A stretch of 64,000 nt of DNA from Gymnopus androsaceus JB14 (GCA_009733575.1 ML769408.1:62001-126000), one strand, 5' to 3'; shown: positions 22,272 to 36,130, counted from the stretch's first letter. Notes: generated by a model from the letters alone, not told the origin. A program made the numbers and translations.

Positions 22272-25119
22272 TCAAGCAAACTGGTTCTTCAACCTCTTCG
22301 AAGCCTTCAACTCTACAAACTTCTCTACAACGGTATCAAGAGGAATCATCTCGCCCTTGTTTTTCGTGCCCACGTCGTCTCGGTTTCGAACATTGACTGC
22401 ACGAGCGTCGAGTTCTTCTTGGCCGACGACTAGGAGTAAGAGAGGAGAACTCAGCGAAATGATTCCCGTGTATATATATTATATAAAACATGATAAGAAA
22501 AACGTACCCAGGATGAAGTTATACTGAGCGATTTCGCTGTTACGAATCTTCTTGGGGAGAGTATTGTCGGTGTTGTCGACATCAGCGTATAGTCCGAGGG
22601 AGCTTAGACGATCTGAAATTTCGATAGCGTATTCTTTCTGTAGGGGTTGTTAATTCAAAAAGCGTAGATAAAAAAAGATTTGAAAACATACATAGGGCGC
22701 AGCGACGGGAATGACAACCACTTGACGAGGTGAGATCCAGAACGGCCTGAGCGGAGCGATGAGCCTCAAATCACCTACCAAAGACAAGTATTTTCCGCTT
22801 ACCACTTGCCCGCAAAATGCTCCGTAATAATCGCAATAAACCTCTCCAAACTACCCAAAATCGCCCTATGAATAATAACAGGCCTCGAAGCCGGCTTGTC
22901 AGGGTTACCAAAGTCCTCTGCGGACCGATACTTGAGGTTGAATCGTTCGGGAAGCTGAAAGTCGAGTTGGATGGTGGCACACTGGAAAGATCGGCGCAGG
23001 GCATCGCGGATGGTGATGTCGATCTTGGGACCGTAAAAGGCGCCATCGCCAGGGTTGAGATCCCATTTGCCTGGGTATTGTTTTTCGAGGGCTGTAGTGA
23101 GTTGCTGAGGGTGATGATGGTTAGATTTATTGGAATGAAAAAAAAAAAAAAGTCGGGAACGCATACCTGTTCGGCAACATTCCAGGTCTCGATAGCGCCC
23201 AGGTAGTTATCTGGACGAGTGGAAAGCTCGAGATGGAATTCGAAACCGAACATTCCATAGATATGTTCCATAAAGTCGAATAGCGCGCCAATCTCGTCTT
23301 CGAGCTATGGAAAGAGGTAAATAACTGCCCTCCCATTTGGCGCTCGACTCACCTGGTTGGGCATACAAAACACATGTGTATCATCCTGCATGAACCTCCT
23401 TACTCGCGTCAATCCAGTCAATGCACCGCTGGCTTCGTTTCTATGGATAATACCAAACTCTGCCATCCGGATAGGAAGCTCCTTGTAACTTCGGTCTCGC
23501 GAGTCAAAGATGAGACAGTGACCGGGACAGTTCATGGGCTTCAACGCCCACTTTTCCTTCTCGATGTCGAGAGTAAACATGTCGTCTTTGTAGTTTTGCC
23601 AATGTCCCGAGGTCTCCCAGAGTTTACTGTGGTACATGTTTGGGGAGATGACTTCTTGGTATCCACGCTTGCTGTATTCCAACTACGGGCACGTCAGCTC
23701 GCGAGTAGGAAAAGAATGTGAAAATACGCACTCGTAAAAGCTCTACTAAAGCATTATATATCCGCGTTCCATGGGGAAGGAAGAAGCAGCTTCCAGGACT
23801 GAGATCGTTGAAGAAGAATAGTTCTTGCTCTTTACCAATCTTCCTATGATCGCGTTTCGCAGCTTCAACAAGGAAAGCCTTGTATTCGGTCATCTGTTTC
23901 TTGTCCGGGAAGGAGATACCGTAGATTCGTTGCAAAGAATCGTTGTTGGCGTCTCCGAGGAAGTAGGAGGCCGAGTTTTTGGTGATCATGAGTGCTTGAT
24001 TTTACCGGTGTGCGGGATGTGAGGACCGACGCACAAGTCGATCATGGGACCGCAGCGGTAGACGGTAGTGGATGTACCATCGGGGACTTTGGCGTTGATG
24101 AGGTATTGCTTGTATTTGTTGTACTAGAGGTGGATGAGTTGGGAAGGACGGGGAAGATGTGAAAAGAGACGTACATGGAACATCTTGAGCAAGTTCTCCT
24201 TTGATACGACTAGACGTTCGAATTTTTGTTTATCCTTGATGGCCATCTCGGTCACTTTTTCGAGGGCAGGGTAATCGGTGTTGGATACAGCTCTGAAGGG
24301 GTGGGAGTGAGATGAGACTAGAGAATGTTTGACGCGACATACCGTTCTTGGATGCCCATTTCGTAGAAGAAACCATCGTCGGTGGGAGGACCCAAGCAGA
24401 GATGGCAACCGTAATGGCGCTCGGCAGCTTCTCCGAGAACGTGAGCAGAAGAATGCCAGAAGACCTTTCTTGCCTGGAATGAACAGATTAGCGTCTGTGA
24501 ACAGTGATCCAAGGCAACGATACGCACCATCCTTGTCCTCAAAGTCTAGTAATTCAAGTTTGCAGCTCTTTTCGAGGGGACGCTCGAGATCGTATAATTC
24601 TCCGTCAACCTGGACAGCGTTCAGCTAAGGTTCACGTTTACAAAAGGTAGGCACGTACTTTGGAGATGACGACCTTTTCCGATAAGCTCTTGGATATCTC
24701 CTTTGCAATGTCCATTGGGCTGGTCTCCCAGCTGGTTCCTTTCCGCTCAGAGCCATCAGGCAGTGTGACGATGATTTCTTGTCGAGGTTTGGCTTTGACG
24801 TCCTCGTCGTATTCAGCCTTGAGCTGTTCAAAGAGCTTGATGCGATGGTCGAAAAAGTCTGGGGGTGGTTGAATCTGAACAACCGCGATTAGAGATGATC
24901 CAAGGTCTAAAGATGAAAAAGTACCTCTATAGGAAACGCTGAATCGGATGCAGCTGCAGGTTTTCCCTTTTTCTGCCGAGGAGGCAGAGTATCAGCGGGT
25001 TGGGATGAGGAAGCGACTGGGGTGGCCATAGGACTGCAGTATCGACGGGGTACGTGGCAAACACGGAAATTCTTTGGAAAGAGCGGTGGTATTCTCTGAA
25101 ATCTGATTAGAGCGAGCAT
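22272..25119 (-). CDS. threonyl-tRNA synthetase
   Basis: Class II aminoacyl-tRNA synthetase that charges tRNA-Thr. Domains in order: an N-terminal leader, a TGS domain ([18 protein letters not shown]), the editing SAD domain ([20 protein letters not shown], and later [16 protein letters not shown]), and the class II catalytic core. The core shows motif 1 ([20 protein letters not shown]), the zinc-site region (PMNCPGHC), motif 2 ([17 protein letters not shown]) and motif 3 ([16 protein letters not shown]). The C-terminal anticodon-binding domain contains RQVVVIPVA and NFILVVGQEE. It has about ten short introns, and I noticed no frame problem. Two in-frame starts exist: the first at 25119 adds a 30-residue Arg-rich, acid-free leader ending RRYCSP, and the second at 25028 begins MATPVASS. 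The pair could make mitochondrial and cytosolic forms from one gene. Confidence 0.95.
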
Positions 25120-25191
25120 CCAAATGACTCGCGTGAAAACCCAAGTCTGAGTCAGCGAAGACGCCCAACACTCTTATCCTACTCTTATTCA
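25120..25191. promoter_or_regulatory. 72-bp divergent promoter interval (ThrRS / VPS15)
   Basis: Only 72 bp separate the upstream ThrRS ATG (minus strand) from the VPS15 ATG (plus strand). The core promoters must overlap each other or reach into the neighbouring coding sequence. No TATA box is seen. Very short 5' leaders would be consistent with leaky scanning to the second ThrRS start. Confidence 0.5.
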
Positions 25192-28100
25192 ATGGGTCAG
25201 TCTGGCTCAACTTTGACGCGTACAACTGGAGCTTTGGATACATTTATCAATGAACTTGGAGGCGAAATTCTCTATGAGAAGAGGTGCGCAATCAGGACCC
25301 TTGGCCAGAATGCCCTACTGATCTCCATTTAGCCTTGGTTCTGCGCGTTTCCTCAAGACTGTCAAATGTCGGCACCAAAACGGATATCTCGTCGTCAAAG
25401 TCTTTATAAAGCCAGATCCCGGTCTTTCATTGCGCAACTACCATAGACGGCTAAAGAGTCAGCTTCATTGTTGCTCAGCAGCTGCTTAAATATTAATTGT
25501 CATTTAGTTGATCGAGAAGCATTGCTGGATATCGTAAACGTATACAACTACCAAGCTTTCGTCGAAACAGAGAAAGCAGGCTATATTATCAGACAGTGGA
25601 TTGCAAGCAACCTCTATGATCGTATTAGGTATTTGATCTCTCCTCGTTGCTCTGACTGTTCTCACTCTTGCCAGTACGAGGCCCTTTCTCAGCGTCATAG
25701 AGAAGAAATGGATAGCTTTTCAGGTCCTCACTGGCCTACGAGACGCCCGAAACCGCAAAGTGTCGCATGGGGACATTAAATCGGAGAACATTCTGGTTAC
25801 TTCGTGGAACTGGGTCTATCTATCCGACTTTGCCTCTTACAAGCCTACCTTCCTTCCTCTTGATGATCCCTCCGACTTTTCATTCTTTTTCGATACCTCT
25901 GGACGTCGAACTTGTTATATCGCTCCGGAACGATTCTACACTGCCGCCAGTAATCCCGAAATCAGTGCCAAAAAGTCGAGTTTGGAGGAAGGCAGGAGAG
26001 ACGGAAAAGTCACTGAAGCAATGGATTGCTTTAGTGTGGGATGCGTTATCGCCGAGTTGTTCTTGGAAGGCGCGCCGCTGTTCACTTTGAGCCAGCTATT
26101 CAAATACCGAGAAGGAGAGTACAATGTCGACCCTCATCTGAACATGATTGAAGACGAGGGCGTACGAGTGAGTATCCAATCCACCCCGTCATACGCAGCT
26201 TCTGACTGTTAATAGTAGAACATGATCAAGGAAATGATCAATCTCGACCCTTCTGCTCGCCCGACTTTCGATAGTCTCCTTCACAGCTCTCGCGGAACTG
26301 TCTTTCCAGAATCCTTCTTCAGCTTCTTACACAATTACGTCTCATCTATAAACGAACTTCCTGGTATATCACCTTTTGCACCTTCCATATCCAGTATCGT
26401 CAATGCAGGTGGCGTAAATCCTCCTGCCTCCGCTACTGGAATACGGAATAGCGCGTCGACATCTGCAGCTACTGGTCTTGCTACCAACGTGATGATCTCT
26501 AATGACCTTCTTCCAAGCGACTCTGACCATAGGATGGAGCGTCTCTGGGCAGATTTCGAAAGCGTAGAACCTTACCTCTTTGCTGAAACAGGCGAAGAAA
26601 CAGTAATGGACGTCAAAGTCGACTACTATACCACCTCTGCCAGCGTATCCCGGCCGTTTCAAGATATCCTTCCCATAGAGCTACACATACCAAATCGTGA
26701 ATCCAAGCTTAACAGTGTAATCCAGCCTGGGTCGAGAGCCACCGTGGATGGACCTGCGCTGATCATATTGGCCCTTGTCACGGCCAATATACGAAACTGT
26801 TCCTTACCGAGCTCAAAGGTGCGGGCCCTGGATGTGTTCTTGGCTCTTTCGTCGCACTTGACGGATGAGGCAAAGCTGGATAGAATGGTACCGTATATTG
26901 TGGATCTACTGCATGACGAACGCTGCGATTGTGAGATTGGCAGCGATACGGACTTTGGTTCAAGTGGTGAGTTTTTTTTTACATCCTCATCTTGTCTTGA
27001 CTAACTCGGTTTCTCAAAGTTGATGCTGGTGACAGTTATCACGCCTTCGAACGCTGCCATCTTCCCCGAATACATTATTCCGAATATTAGATATCTCGTG
27101 CAGGACCCCGAAGTATCTGTCAGGTGTACATACGCGCAATGTATCGTCCAGTTTGCGGATACGGCTGTTAGGTATCTCGAGATGGGACAGGCGTTGAAAG
27201 CTCATGGATCGTTCAAGTTGAGTCCTGAGGCGCAAGAGTATGATATATACGAAGTAAGTTATTACTTGTGTTTTTCCTTGTGTTTTTCTCTAACGCTTTA
27301 ACACTTTATAGGTATCATATGAAGCAAGCCTTCAAGACCTCCAAAGCACCATCCAAGAACAACTCTCTGCACTTCTCAGTCGACTCATCCAGCATCGTTA
27401 AACGCGCCGTGTTGCACCATATTTCCTATCTGTGCATATTCCTCGGACGGCAGCGCACCAATGATGTCTTGCTAAGCCATATGATAACGTATCTCAATGA
27501 CCGAGACTGGTTACTCCGACATGCGTTCTTTGAGAGTATTGTTGATGTGGCGGCATGCGCAGGCGGAAGGAGTTTAGGAGGAGTATATCCTACCGTTGAT
27601 GATTCAGGCGTTGTCCTGGTACATTTACATTTTTCCATTTGGTTTGTGTATTTTTAATCCATTTTATTCAGATGTGGAAGAAACCGTTGTAGCAAAAGTG
27701 TTGGGGGCGTTGACGAGTCTGTGCGAGCTGGGTCTGTTCCAGAAGATGAGGATATGGGAATTGATGAGCGCGACGCTTGGATTCTTGTATCATCCTAATA
27801 TCTGGATACGGCAAGGTATGCCTATCAAACGTCGCTCCTAAAGTCATGGCTAACCTCTACTTAGGTGCTGCTGCTTTCATCGCTTCAGCCGCAAAGCATC
27901 TTCCTCCCAGTGACGTTTGGTGCATCCTCTACCCCTCGTTACGACATTTCCTCAAATCTGATGTTGCGGTCATCGATGAGAAGAATTTGCTTAATGCTAT
28001 GAAACCTGCAGTAGGTGTTTATTGGTCTTTTTTGAGCATGCCATTTTTCTTACCGAGTACCTACCTGTAGCTTGCACGACAAATATTCGACGCGGCTGTT

Positions 28101-30943
28101 CTATGGGCCAGGAAAACTGATAAATCGAGTTTTTGGAAAGGAGGTAGGCGGAGTGGTGGTGGTAAAGCTGAGACTCCGAGGGAAAGTGTTGCGTCGGTGC
28201 GAAAGGTTAGCACGAGTTTGAGTAAGAATTTATCGGAAGAGTGGGTCGTTTTTTTTAAATTGTTCAATCGTTCTGTCTTGTGTGTTGATGTATTATATTA
28301 TATAGGGATGAAGCTCAAGTGGTGAAGCTGCAACAGATGGGAATGACTTCGACGGAGGAAGCGAAAGCTGATGGCGATGCGAGATTATATCTTGAAGCTT
28401 GCGAATGCTATATCGAGGTAAGTGCTATAGAGATCTTTTCTCGAGCAAGCTCTCAAGTAGCCCACAGTTTTTCGACTCGATCCAGTGGCGAGCAGGGCAC
28501 CGACAAGCACCTCAAGAATATCGGGGACGTCGAATTACCCAAGCTCGGTGTCGTCCCACAAACCGTATTCCTCAAAGTCCGGCGAATCGAATTCTCGTGC
28601 ATCTCGTTCTTCACGTCGTTCTTACGATATGCTAGGGAAGGGATCTTTACCTACTCTCCGCTTCTCAATCGTTTTTTCAGCGACCAAATAAGTACCACAG
28701 GTCCTCCGACTGCAGGAGCTCCTTTTGAGGACCTCCGCCGTCGACTCGCTACTATTAACGGATCAGCTTCTTCTCTCAGCTTGGCGCCGCAGGCACAAGC
28801 TACACCTCGTTCTACCCTATCCCCAATCATACCTCAACCCAGTTCAGCGCTTGCTTCTGGTGCCATTTCACCAGATACCATTGACCGACCTGCAAGTCCG
28901 ACCGAGTCCGTTGTATCTACTTCGAACTCGACGTCTTTCAGACCTCTCAGTCGGATGCAGATTGGTGGAAGCGTGAGTGGAGAAGGTAGTCAGAAAGCTG
29001 CTCCTGCAGTGGGTTCGTCGAAAACGAATGCACTGGGTTTGTTGGATACGCATTCGCATCTTCGGACGGAAAGTTCGCCGGAGCGGTCTGGGAGAACAAC
29101 ACCGCTTTCGATGTCGCAAACTATTAGACCGCTTAATCGGCCACGGGTTCCGTCGATGTTGCCTATCTCTACCTATGGTGGGTGCAGTGCAGAGGCGCGC
29201 TTTTATTTACGCAAGTGCTGACATGGTTTTTTGTTTTTGTTTTTTCAGATGGACAAGAAGCAGGTATCAGCAATTTATTGGAGAATTTGTACTTGGATAA
29301 CAATCGTGAACTCCAACATGACTTTGGTCCTCGCGTCCATGAAGGTCCTGTCCGGCGGCGCAATCCTGTTCGACATAGTTTCGTTTCTCGGGATGGTACT
29401 GCTCGGAAAATGGAAGCTGGGCTTATAGCTCATCTGAGCTCGCACTTCGGACGCCATCACTGGACTTGCTGTATCCCCTGATCATACCTTCTTTGTGTCC
29501 GCGTCCGATGACAAGACTGTTAAAGTCTGGGATACAGGGAGGCTAGAACGTAATGTCACTGCCAAGCCTAGACATACGTATACTCAGCACCATGCCAGGG
29601 TAAAGTGTGTTTGTATATTGGAGGGTGTACATTGCTTTGCTAGTGCCGCCGATGATGGTAGTTTACACATCGTGAGGGTGCATATTTCCCAGCATACTGG
29701 TGCTCTCCCAAAGTACAACAAACTTCAATTGGTGAGAGAGCATCGGGTAGACACCGTGGGTGAATACATTACAGCCATGCAGCATTATAATACTGGTGCG
29801 TTTTTTCAAGTCCATTCGGTGCGTGAATTGTCAGCTAATATGAAAGTGTGGACAGATGCCTCGTCCAATCTGGTGTACGCTACGACGCACTCTGTTATCA
29901 CTATCCTCGACCTTCGAACGATGCGAGTTCTTCAAAAGATGGAAAATCCAAGACAGTATGGGCCCATAACATGTCTTTGCATTGACCGTAGACGTTCTTG
30001 GATCCTTGTTGGTACATCTACTGGTGTATTAACGCTCTGGGACCGTCGGTTCGGGCTTCTTCTGAAAAGCTGGCATGTTGGTGTCGCTTCCATCGGTCGT
30101 CTGGTGCGAATACATCAATGCGTTGTTCATCCGTCTAAAGGTCGAGGAAAGTGGGTCATGGTAACGATTGAAACCTCGAAAGCAAACAATGACCGCGCGT
30201 TTTCGATCCTGGTGGAGGTGTGGGATATCGGGAAATCTCTTCTGGTAGAGACTTTTGTCGTTCGGAAGGGGTCTGGCTCAGATGATGCGATTGAGCCACA
30301 TGGACTCATTGGCGTGGACGCGGATACTACTCCGTCCGCTGCAATTGCGGCTTTGGTGAGATCTCGTCAGGCCGGAGAGGATCCTGCTGTACACTCTCAA
30401 CTGCTTACCCCCTGCTGCAGACGTCCGTGCTTTGGTGGTTGGTATGGAGTTTGGCGGACATTCGACCGCGCCCAGGTCTGATCTTGCTGATTTTACTGGT
30501 GAGGCGGCTCCTTCCAAGGCTGCCGGGCGAGGCTTCATGATCACGGCTTCTGAGGATCGAAAGATTCGCTTGTGGGATTTGGGCAAGATTGAACGGTCGA
30601 CAGTGTTGTGTGGTGTAGAAACGGAGATTGAGAAACCAACATATAGGTACGGCAAAAAGTCTTTTTGCTTGATGATTATCCTTCACTCACAAATTCCAGT
30701 GTTTCAAGTAATGGCTCTGCGTCGACGTATATCGAAGAATGGCCCGTAGCAGGCTCGAGCAGTCAACAGAATCGACCCACGCAAAGAATATCCTTGATTA
30801 CCCACAACCAACAAACTCTGCTCAGGTCTCACCAGGATATTGTCACTGCTTTGGCTTGCATAGACTCTCCATTCCGTGGTGGTGTCGTGAGCGGTGATAG
30901 AGCTGGGGTGATCAAGGTTTGGAGGGTGGAAGCTTCGGAGTAG
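25192..30943 (+). CDS. vps15: VPS15: protein kinase-like regulatory subunit of the class III PI3-kinase complex
   Basis: Scaffold of the VPS34 complexes that make PI3P on endosomes and phagophores, for vacuolar sorting and autophagy. It begins [10 protein letters not shown], where Gly2 is the expected myristoylation site. The kinase-like domain contains [12 protein letters not shown], where HGD replaces HRD as is usual in VPS15, then [13 protein letters not shown] and [13 protein letters not shown]-like repeats follow ([43 protein letters not shown]). After a Ser-rich linker come C-terminal WD40 repeats ([59 protein letters not shown]). One-base frame changes without introns are needed near 27380, 27576, 29446 and 30405 to follow the conserved protein; these are probably sequence errors. 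Confidence 0.93.
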
Positions 30944-31238
30944 TAGTAGAGATATTTTATTCTATTCAGAATTTATGTGTAGCATAGGTATATATGGATT
31001 AATGTGTATTTTTGTAGCCGTTCAGTATATATCTGTCAGTATCTGATTAGAGGTCTAGCTTTAGCTTTGAGGAATGGATACATTTCATGATACTGTGAAA
31101 AGATCAAGAGCCAGCTCCACGACTTGGTTAGCGCTCACCACGTTGTGCATTTTCCACTCTATCAGGCTAAATTGGAAAAGCATCATTATACTACAAGTAT
31201 TCATAGTACAGGTGTGTCTACTTTTTATATCGAGTTTC

Positions 31239-32715
31239 TTAATGATAGTGCCGAACATGTAGCCCCGCTATCACTTCAATATCGTACTCTTCGCCCTTGA
31301 TGAATTCTGAAGTGCCATAGCTCTTTACACGCGTTGCCTCCCATCTATCGCGCCGAGGATCAGCTAGTACTCATTCGGGCTTTTGGAACACTCACCCATT
31401 CGTCGTTGGGACTTCTCCCTCGAAAACAACATGGCCCTCTTCCTGCACTTTCTTTGAAGGAAGTAGATTCAGAGGAAGGTTGTTTCTGAATTGTGCAAAG
31501 TGGAACACGCCAAGGCGGCGAAGAGTACGCTGATCTTCAGGTGGGCTTACCACTAAAGAATGCTTAGCACCAATTCACAGCAAACAAGAAATTCAACACA
31601 CCTCGGTGCATCGTTCCTTTCAAGATTTCTCCGCTCATGAACGACATCTGATCACCGATGTTGATGACGAGTGCTCCATCCTTGTGCTTCACGTATCGCC
31701 AAATATTGTCGGGCATAAGCACTTGCAGCGCGGTGATTGGCTGCGAGATGAGTGTGGAGATACTGTTGAAATCAGTGTGGCCATTAAGCATCACTCCGTT
31801 TGTCTTTTTGGCTTCCTCTCCGCTAAGGGGATCATAAATCATATAGCGAAAGACCTGTTTAGGAGGCAAATATTGAGTACGGCTACTAGGAGCATCAAGG
31901 CACTCACGTCGTCTCCGGTCTCGCCCTTGGCATTCTCATGCAGCTCCCAGAGATATCCCTCCTTCAATCCAAGGACACCATCTATTAAGTTCAAGACCCG
32001 GCGGAGGACTACTTGACGTATTGTGTGTAGGAATTCCTTCACTTCCGGAACAAAAGGTTGGAGTGCTGTTGGGTGTCGGGTCACTGGGTCAATGCTATGA
32101 AGATGTGAGCAGGAGGTTTATCAAATGTGAGTTGGTTATTGAATACCTGTTATTGTAAAAGTTATAATGTTCGATCCTGTCTCTAACACCCTGTGTTATC
32201 TCCCAATAGTTTTGGAGCTGTAAAGTAATCAGCTTAATTGTTGGTCAGTTTGGATATGTCTACCAGCCTTATATCCCATGAAAGATCCCTTTTCCTTGAT
32301 CTGTGCCCGATGCATCTCTTTCTCTTCCCTTGGAACCTGATCGAAAGCCACCTCTCCGATGGCAAACTGGCGATTCAGCTATAATCACAACTCTCATAAG
32401 CTCAACATTCCGCGATCTCTTGAAATTCATGCTTACCTCTTCGGTGTCAATTCCGTGACCAACTACATAGAAGAATCCATCTCTCTGCAGCGCTGTCTGT
32501 ACTGTCTCGATGAGCTTCGGCTTATCCGTATCGTACAGGGAAAGATCGACTGTCAAAATGTCGGCCCACTCGACTTCCTGCTTTGTGGGTGGAGGGGCTT
32601 TCCATCGGGGAAGATATGGTCGCTTAGAAGGTGTGGGTGAAGCAGAGAGTGAAAGGTGAGAGAGATTCGCCTCAAGGGTCTCGGGTGTTGTTAACGTAGT
32701 GGTGGCAGTAGACAT
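31239..32715 (-). CDS. 2-oxoglutarate/Fe(II)-dependent dioxygenase, copy B (divergent)
   Basis: Same family as copies A and C but more distant, with a longer Ser/Thr/Pro-rich start (MSTATTTLTTPETLEANLSH) before the DIOX_N block (TVDLSLYDTDKPKLIE ... GFFYVVGHGIDTEE). The catalytic domain shows GHTDFNSISTLISQPITALQ, VINIGDQMSFMSG, and MHRVVSPPEDQ with the distal histidine; the 2OG-binding arginine is in RRLGVFHF. The C-terminus differs from its relatives, ending GEEYDIEVIAGLHVRHYH. It has several short in-phase introns. It sits 3' to VPS15 (convergent) and is divergent from the DUR3-like transporter. Substrate unknown. Confidence 0.86.
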
Positions 32716-33336
32716 TGTTCTTTCGTCCTCGAATTGGCGGATGGGTAGTTTTGCTTATATCTGAGCTGATAGCACTGGGGTTGCGCAACCGGGACGAATA
32801 GAGCACGTCATTCGCCCTACATCTATTCGTCAGAATCGCGTTCATTGAGGTCCCCTTTTTTGGAAGAACGTTCGTGTTTTGGACGTCCAAAATGCGCGTT
32901 CAAGCAAAGTTGGATGGAATCACCTCTGGATGGCTCTAGATCTATCAGCTTGCTTAGGGAATGCACAAAGAAACCTTGCTCACCCGTGACAGCTGGTAGA
33001 TTGTCTCTCAGCGTCTAAATACGAATAAGAACCAACTCTCGGCGCTTAATTTTCAATCTAGGCAGTATATCCAAGACTTTGCACTGTTTGCAGAGACCAC
33101 CCCCTGCTCGGAAAAATTCTTGCGACAAGTACTGCGGCAATATCTTACCCTCACGCCTCAGAAGTTACGCAAAGGAAGCATAAGAGCACGTCATTCAACG
33201 AATGCTTTAACACCGCGTGCTTCTGAAATTTAATGACACCAATGCAATGGAGTATTTCGTGCTCACGAGAGGCTTATCTTTTAATCGAACAGCTAAGTAT
33301 GGAGCCAGACGACCCTCTTCGTGAATTCGCTTCCCC
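32716..33336. promoter_or_regulatory. divergent promoter region (oxygenase B / urea symporter)
   Basis: About 620 bp between the divergent start codons of oxygenase B and the DUR3-like transporter. No gene is evident. This shared upstream region is a natural place to look for common nitrogen-responsive control, but I cannot assign specific sites with confidence. Confidence 0.4.
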
Positions 33337-36130
33337 ATGCCTTCAGTATCGAGCTCTCCGCCTCTACCACAAGCCGTTGGCTATGCGGTCGTACTTGGCT
33401 TGGGATTCTTCTTTGCGCTAGCGATGAATTTGACAACATGGATACAAGCTCGGTTCTCGCAATATTCACCGAACTCTGCCTCAGAGTTTAGTGCGGCGAG
33501 TAGATCGTTAAAGACTGGATTGGTGGTGGCGGGCATCATTAGTGCCTGTGAGCGTTGGAAGAGTACCACTTGGAAAAAGCTGATGACGATTCTTCTCATT
33601 AGGGACATGGAGCTTAACCCTGTTACAGAGTGCAACTCAGTCATACGATATGGGCATTTCTGGTGGATGGTGGTGCGTCTAACTTTTCCTAATCTTCATA
33701 TCATGATATTAAAGCATGGTTGACCAGGTATGCGGTCGGTGGTTGTCTACAAATAGGTTAGTCTCATTGGCCAGAATTCAAAGAAGATCATTCTCATGGG
33801 AAGAACAAATATATAGGGATATTTTCTACAATCGCGTCGAAGGTCAAAATGAATGCCAATCGTGCAACAACCTTTCCTGAGGTATTCGATCCCTTCTTCC
33901 CTTGATCGATCTCTTCTTCTGCTCCGTCTCTAAAGACAGCTTTCCACACAGGTTGCGTATGTCCGATTTGGTACCGCAGGGCACTTATCATTTCTTTGGT
34001 GTGGATTAGTGTGTAATGCTATCGTATCGTCGTGTATACTCCTCGGCGGTGGCGCCGTCGTCTCTTCCTTGACTGGAATGAATGTGTATGCCGCGCTTTT
34101 CCTTATGCCAGTCGGAGTGGCAGTCTATGTTGCTGCAGGAGGTCTACGGGCCACCTTTATTTCGGATGCCACTCATACATTATTCTTGCTAGGCATATTG
34201 CTTTGCTTCTGCTTCGAGTACGTCTCTTCATCCTCTTCAACGGTATATTCACCATTTATTGTGTTAGGGTGTTTTGCGTTTCCGACGTGATTGGGAGCCC
34301 CCGAAAACTCTTGGAGCTACTGGAAACTGTTGCCGAAACTGCCCCGGTGGATGGAAATTATCATGGCTCATATATGACTTTTCGGTCCCGTCCAGGTGCT
34401 ATCTTCGCAGTACAGGCGAGTAAAGCTTTTGTTCTTGTATGGGGTTTGGAGAGCTTACATTGCTTTTTTTTTCAGTCGATTATCACCGGTGCGTGCTTAT
34501 TCACTAATGCTTTACCCAAAGCCACCGATGAAAGAGTGACTGGCTCTAGGGTTTGGTCTGGTGATGTGCGATCAAGGTACTTCGAACACATCGTGACGGA
34601 GGCATCGTGTTCATCTATTTATCAGGTTATTGGTCAAGAGCAATCGCTTCGAATCCTTCATCAACAGCTCGAGCATACTTCCTAGGAGGTTTGGCGTGGT
34701 TCAGTATTCCATTCGCTTGTGGTACCGCCTTAGGACTAAGTGCTCGGGCTCTTTCAACACAACCTGATTTTCCTGTACTAACAAGTGCGGATGTAAGTGC
34801 AGGGCTCGCTGCCGTCGAAGCTGTCAGCTATCTACTTGGGACTGCGGGCTCTGTTCTCATATTGCTGCTCATCTTTTTGAGTGTTACTTCCGTGAGTTGT
34901 GGATAATCCAACGTCGGGTTCTCTTCAAAACTGACCATCCATTCGAACAGGCTCTAAGTGCGGAAATGATTGCCACTTCGACCCTCCTATCGTATGACGT
35001 TTATCGTCATTATTTCCGTCCAGATGCGACTAGCCAAGAGATTGTTACCGCGTCTCGTGTTTTCATCGTGTTCTGGGGTATCTTTGCGGGAGCTCTTGCC
35101 TCAATTTTCAATGCAGTTGGGATTGTGAGTGAATAGATAGATGTCTTAGTTATGGTCGGCTGATACTATGCAATTAGACCCTGGGCTGGCTGTTCTATTT
35201 CCTTGGCGTTTCAACTGCGTCTGGAGTGTTCCCAATTGCTCTCACTTTTCTGTACGTTACGTCGTACCGCACTCACCGCGTCTCGCCCATGCTGATAATC
35301 GAATGATATCGATTGCAGATGGAAGGATCTAAATAGAGCTGGAGCTGTCGCCGGCTCAATTGGGGGAATGCTCATCGCACTCGTCGTGTGGCTTGCTACA
35401 GCCAGGGGGATCGGCGGTGAAATTACTGTGGAGACTCTGAGTAACCAGTGGGTTTCATTTGCGGGTAACGCTGCCGCTATCATTTCTGGAGGGATCCTAT
35501 CCATCTCCCTATCTCTATGGCGTCCAGCCAACTTTGACTGGGAAAAGACGCGAAATATAGCTGTTGTGAAGGAAATTGAACTTGGGAGGAGAACACGACG
35601 ACAAATCGCGCTCAAGTGGACAATCTATTGAGGAAGAGATTGCAGGAGATCCAGAGAAAACGATTGCTTCCCTACCGACTCCCCATCTGGCATCCTCGGA
35701 CCCTGCTATCGGGATGCTGTCAGAAGATTTGGATATGAATGCCCTACAGCAATCGTTCAAACGATATACCCTTATATTCTCCTTCTTGGCCCTGGTAATC
35801 ACTATTGTAAGTCGAGAACTTTTTTGGCCCTTCAGAGTCTGACTATGAGGTTGATTTAGATTATCCCTGTCCCACTGGGTAGTGCTCCGTATGTGTTCTC
35901 GCCTCGTTTCTTTACTGGAGTGGTGGCTGTTATGTTTGTACGTGGTAGCTTCTTTTGTTTTGTTCTTATCTGTATCTGATTGAGCTCATCCCCAGATATG
36001 GGTCTTATTTGCCACTTTTCTCGTGGTAGCTTTACCTATCATCGAATCTCGACACGCACTTTCGAGAATTTTTTTCCAGATAGTTGGGCGTGGATATGGA
36101 AATAATAGAATCATTCAGGAAACTGAATAG
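33337..36130 (+). CDS. urea/sodium:solute symporter family transporter (DUR3-like)
   Basis: Plasma-membrane transporter of the SSS family; fungal DUR3 proteins import urea, and in yeast polyamines, by ion-coupled symport. It begins MPSVSSSPPLPQAVGYAVV, directly followed by a first membrane segment (LGLGFFFALAMNL). Signature blocks are SRSLKTGLVVAGIISA|WTWSLTLLQSATQSYDMGISGGWW, a DUR3-type sequence split by an intron, then GYWSRAIASNPSSTARAYFL, LGGLAWFSIPFACGTALGLS, SAEMIATSTLLSYDVYRHYF and VFWGIFAGALASIF. About 12-15 hydrophobic segments are expected. A charged cytosolic loop after about 35570 is followed by the last membrane spans. It ends GNNRIIQETE. Introns are short and in phase where I checked. 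It lies between oxygenases B and C. Confidence 0.9.

Noticed and set aside
27370..27580. Programmed ribosomal frameshifting in VPS15
   Set aside because: No slippery heptamer with downstream structure is evident, and similar one-base breaks occur in unrelated genes, so sequence error is simpler.
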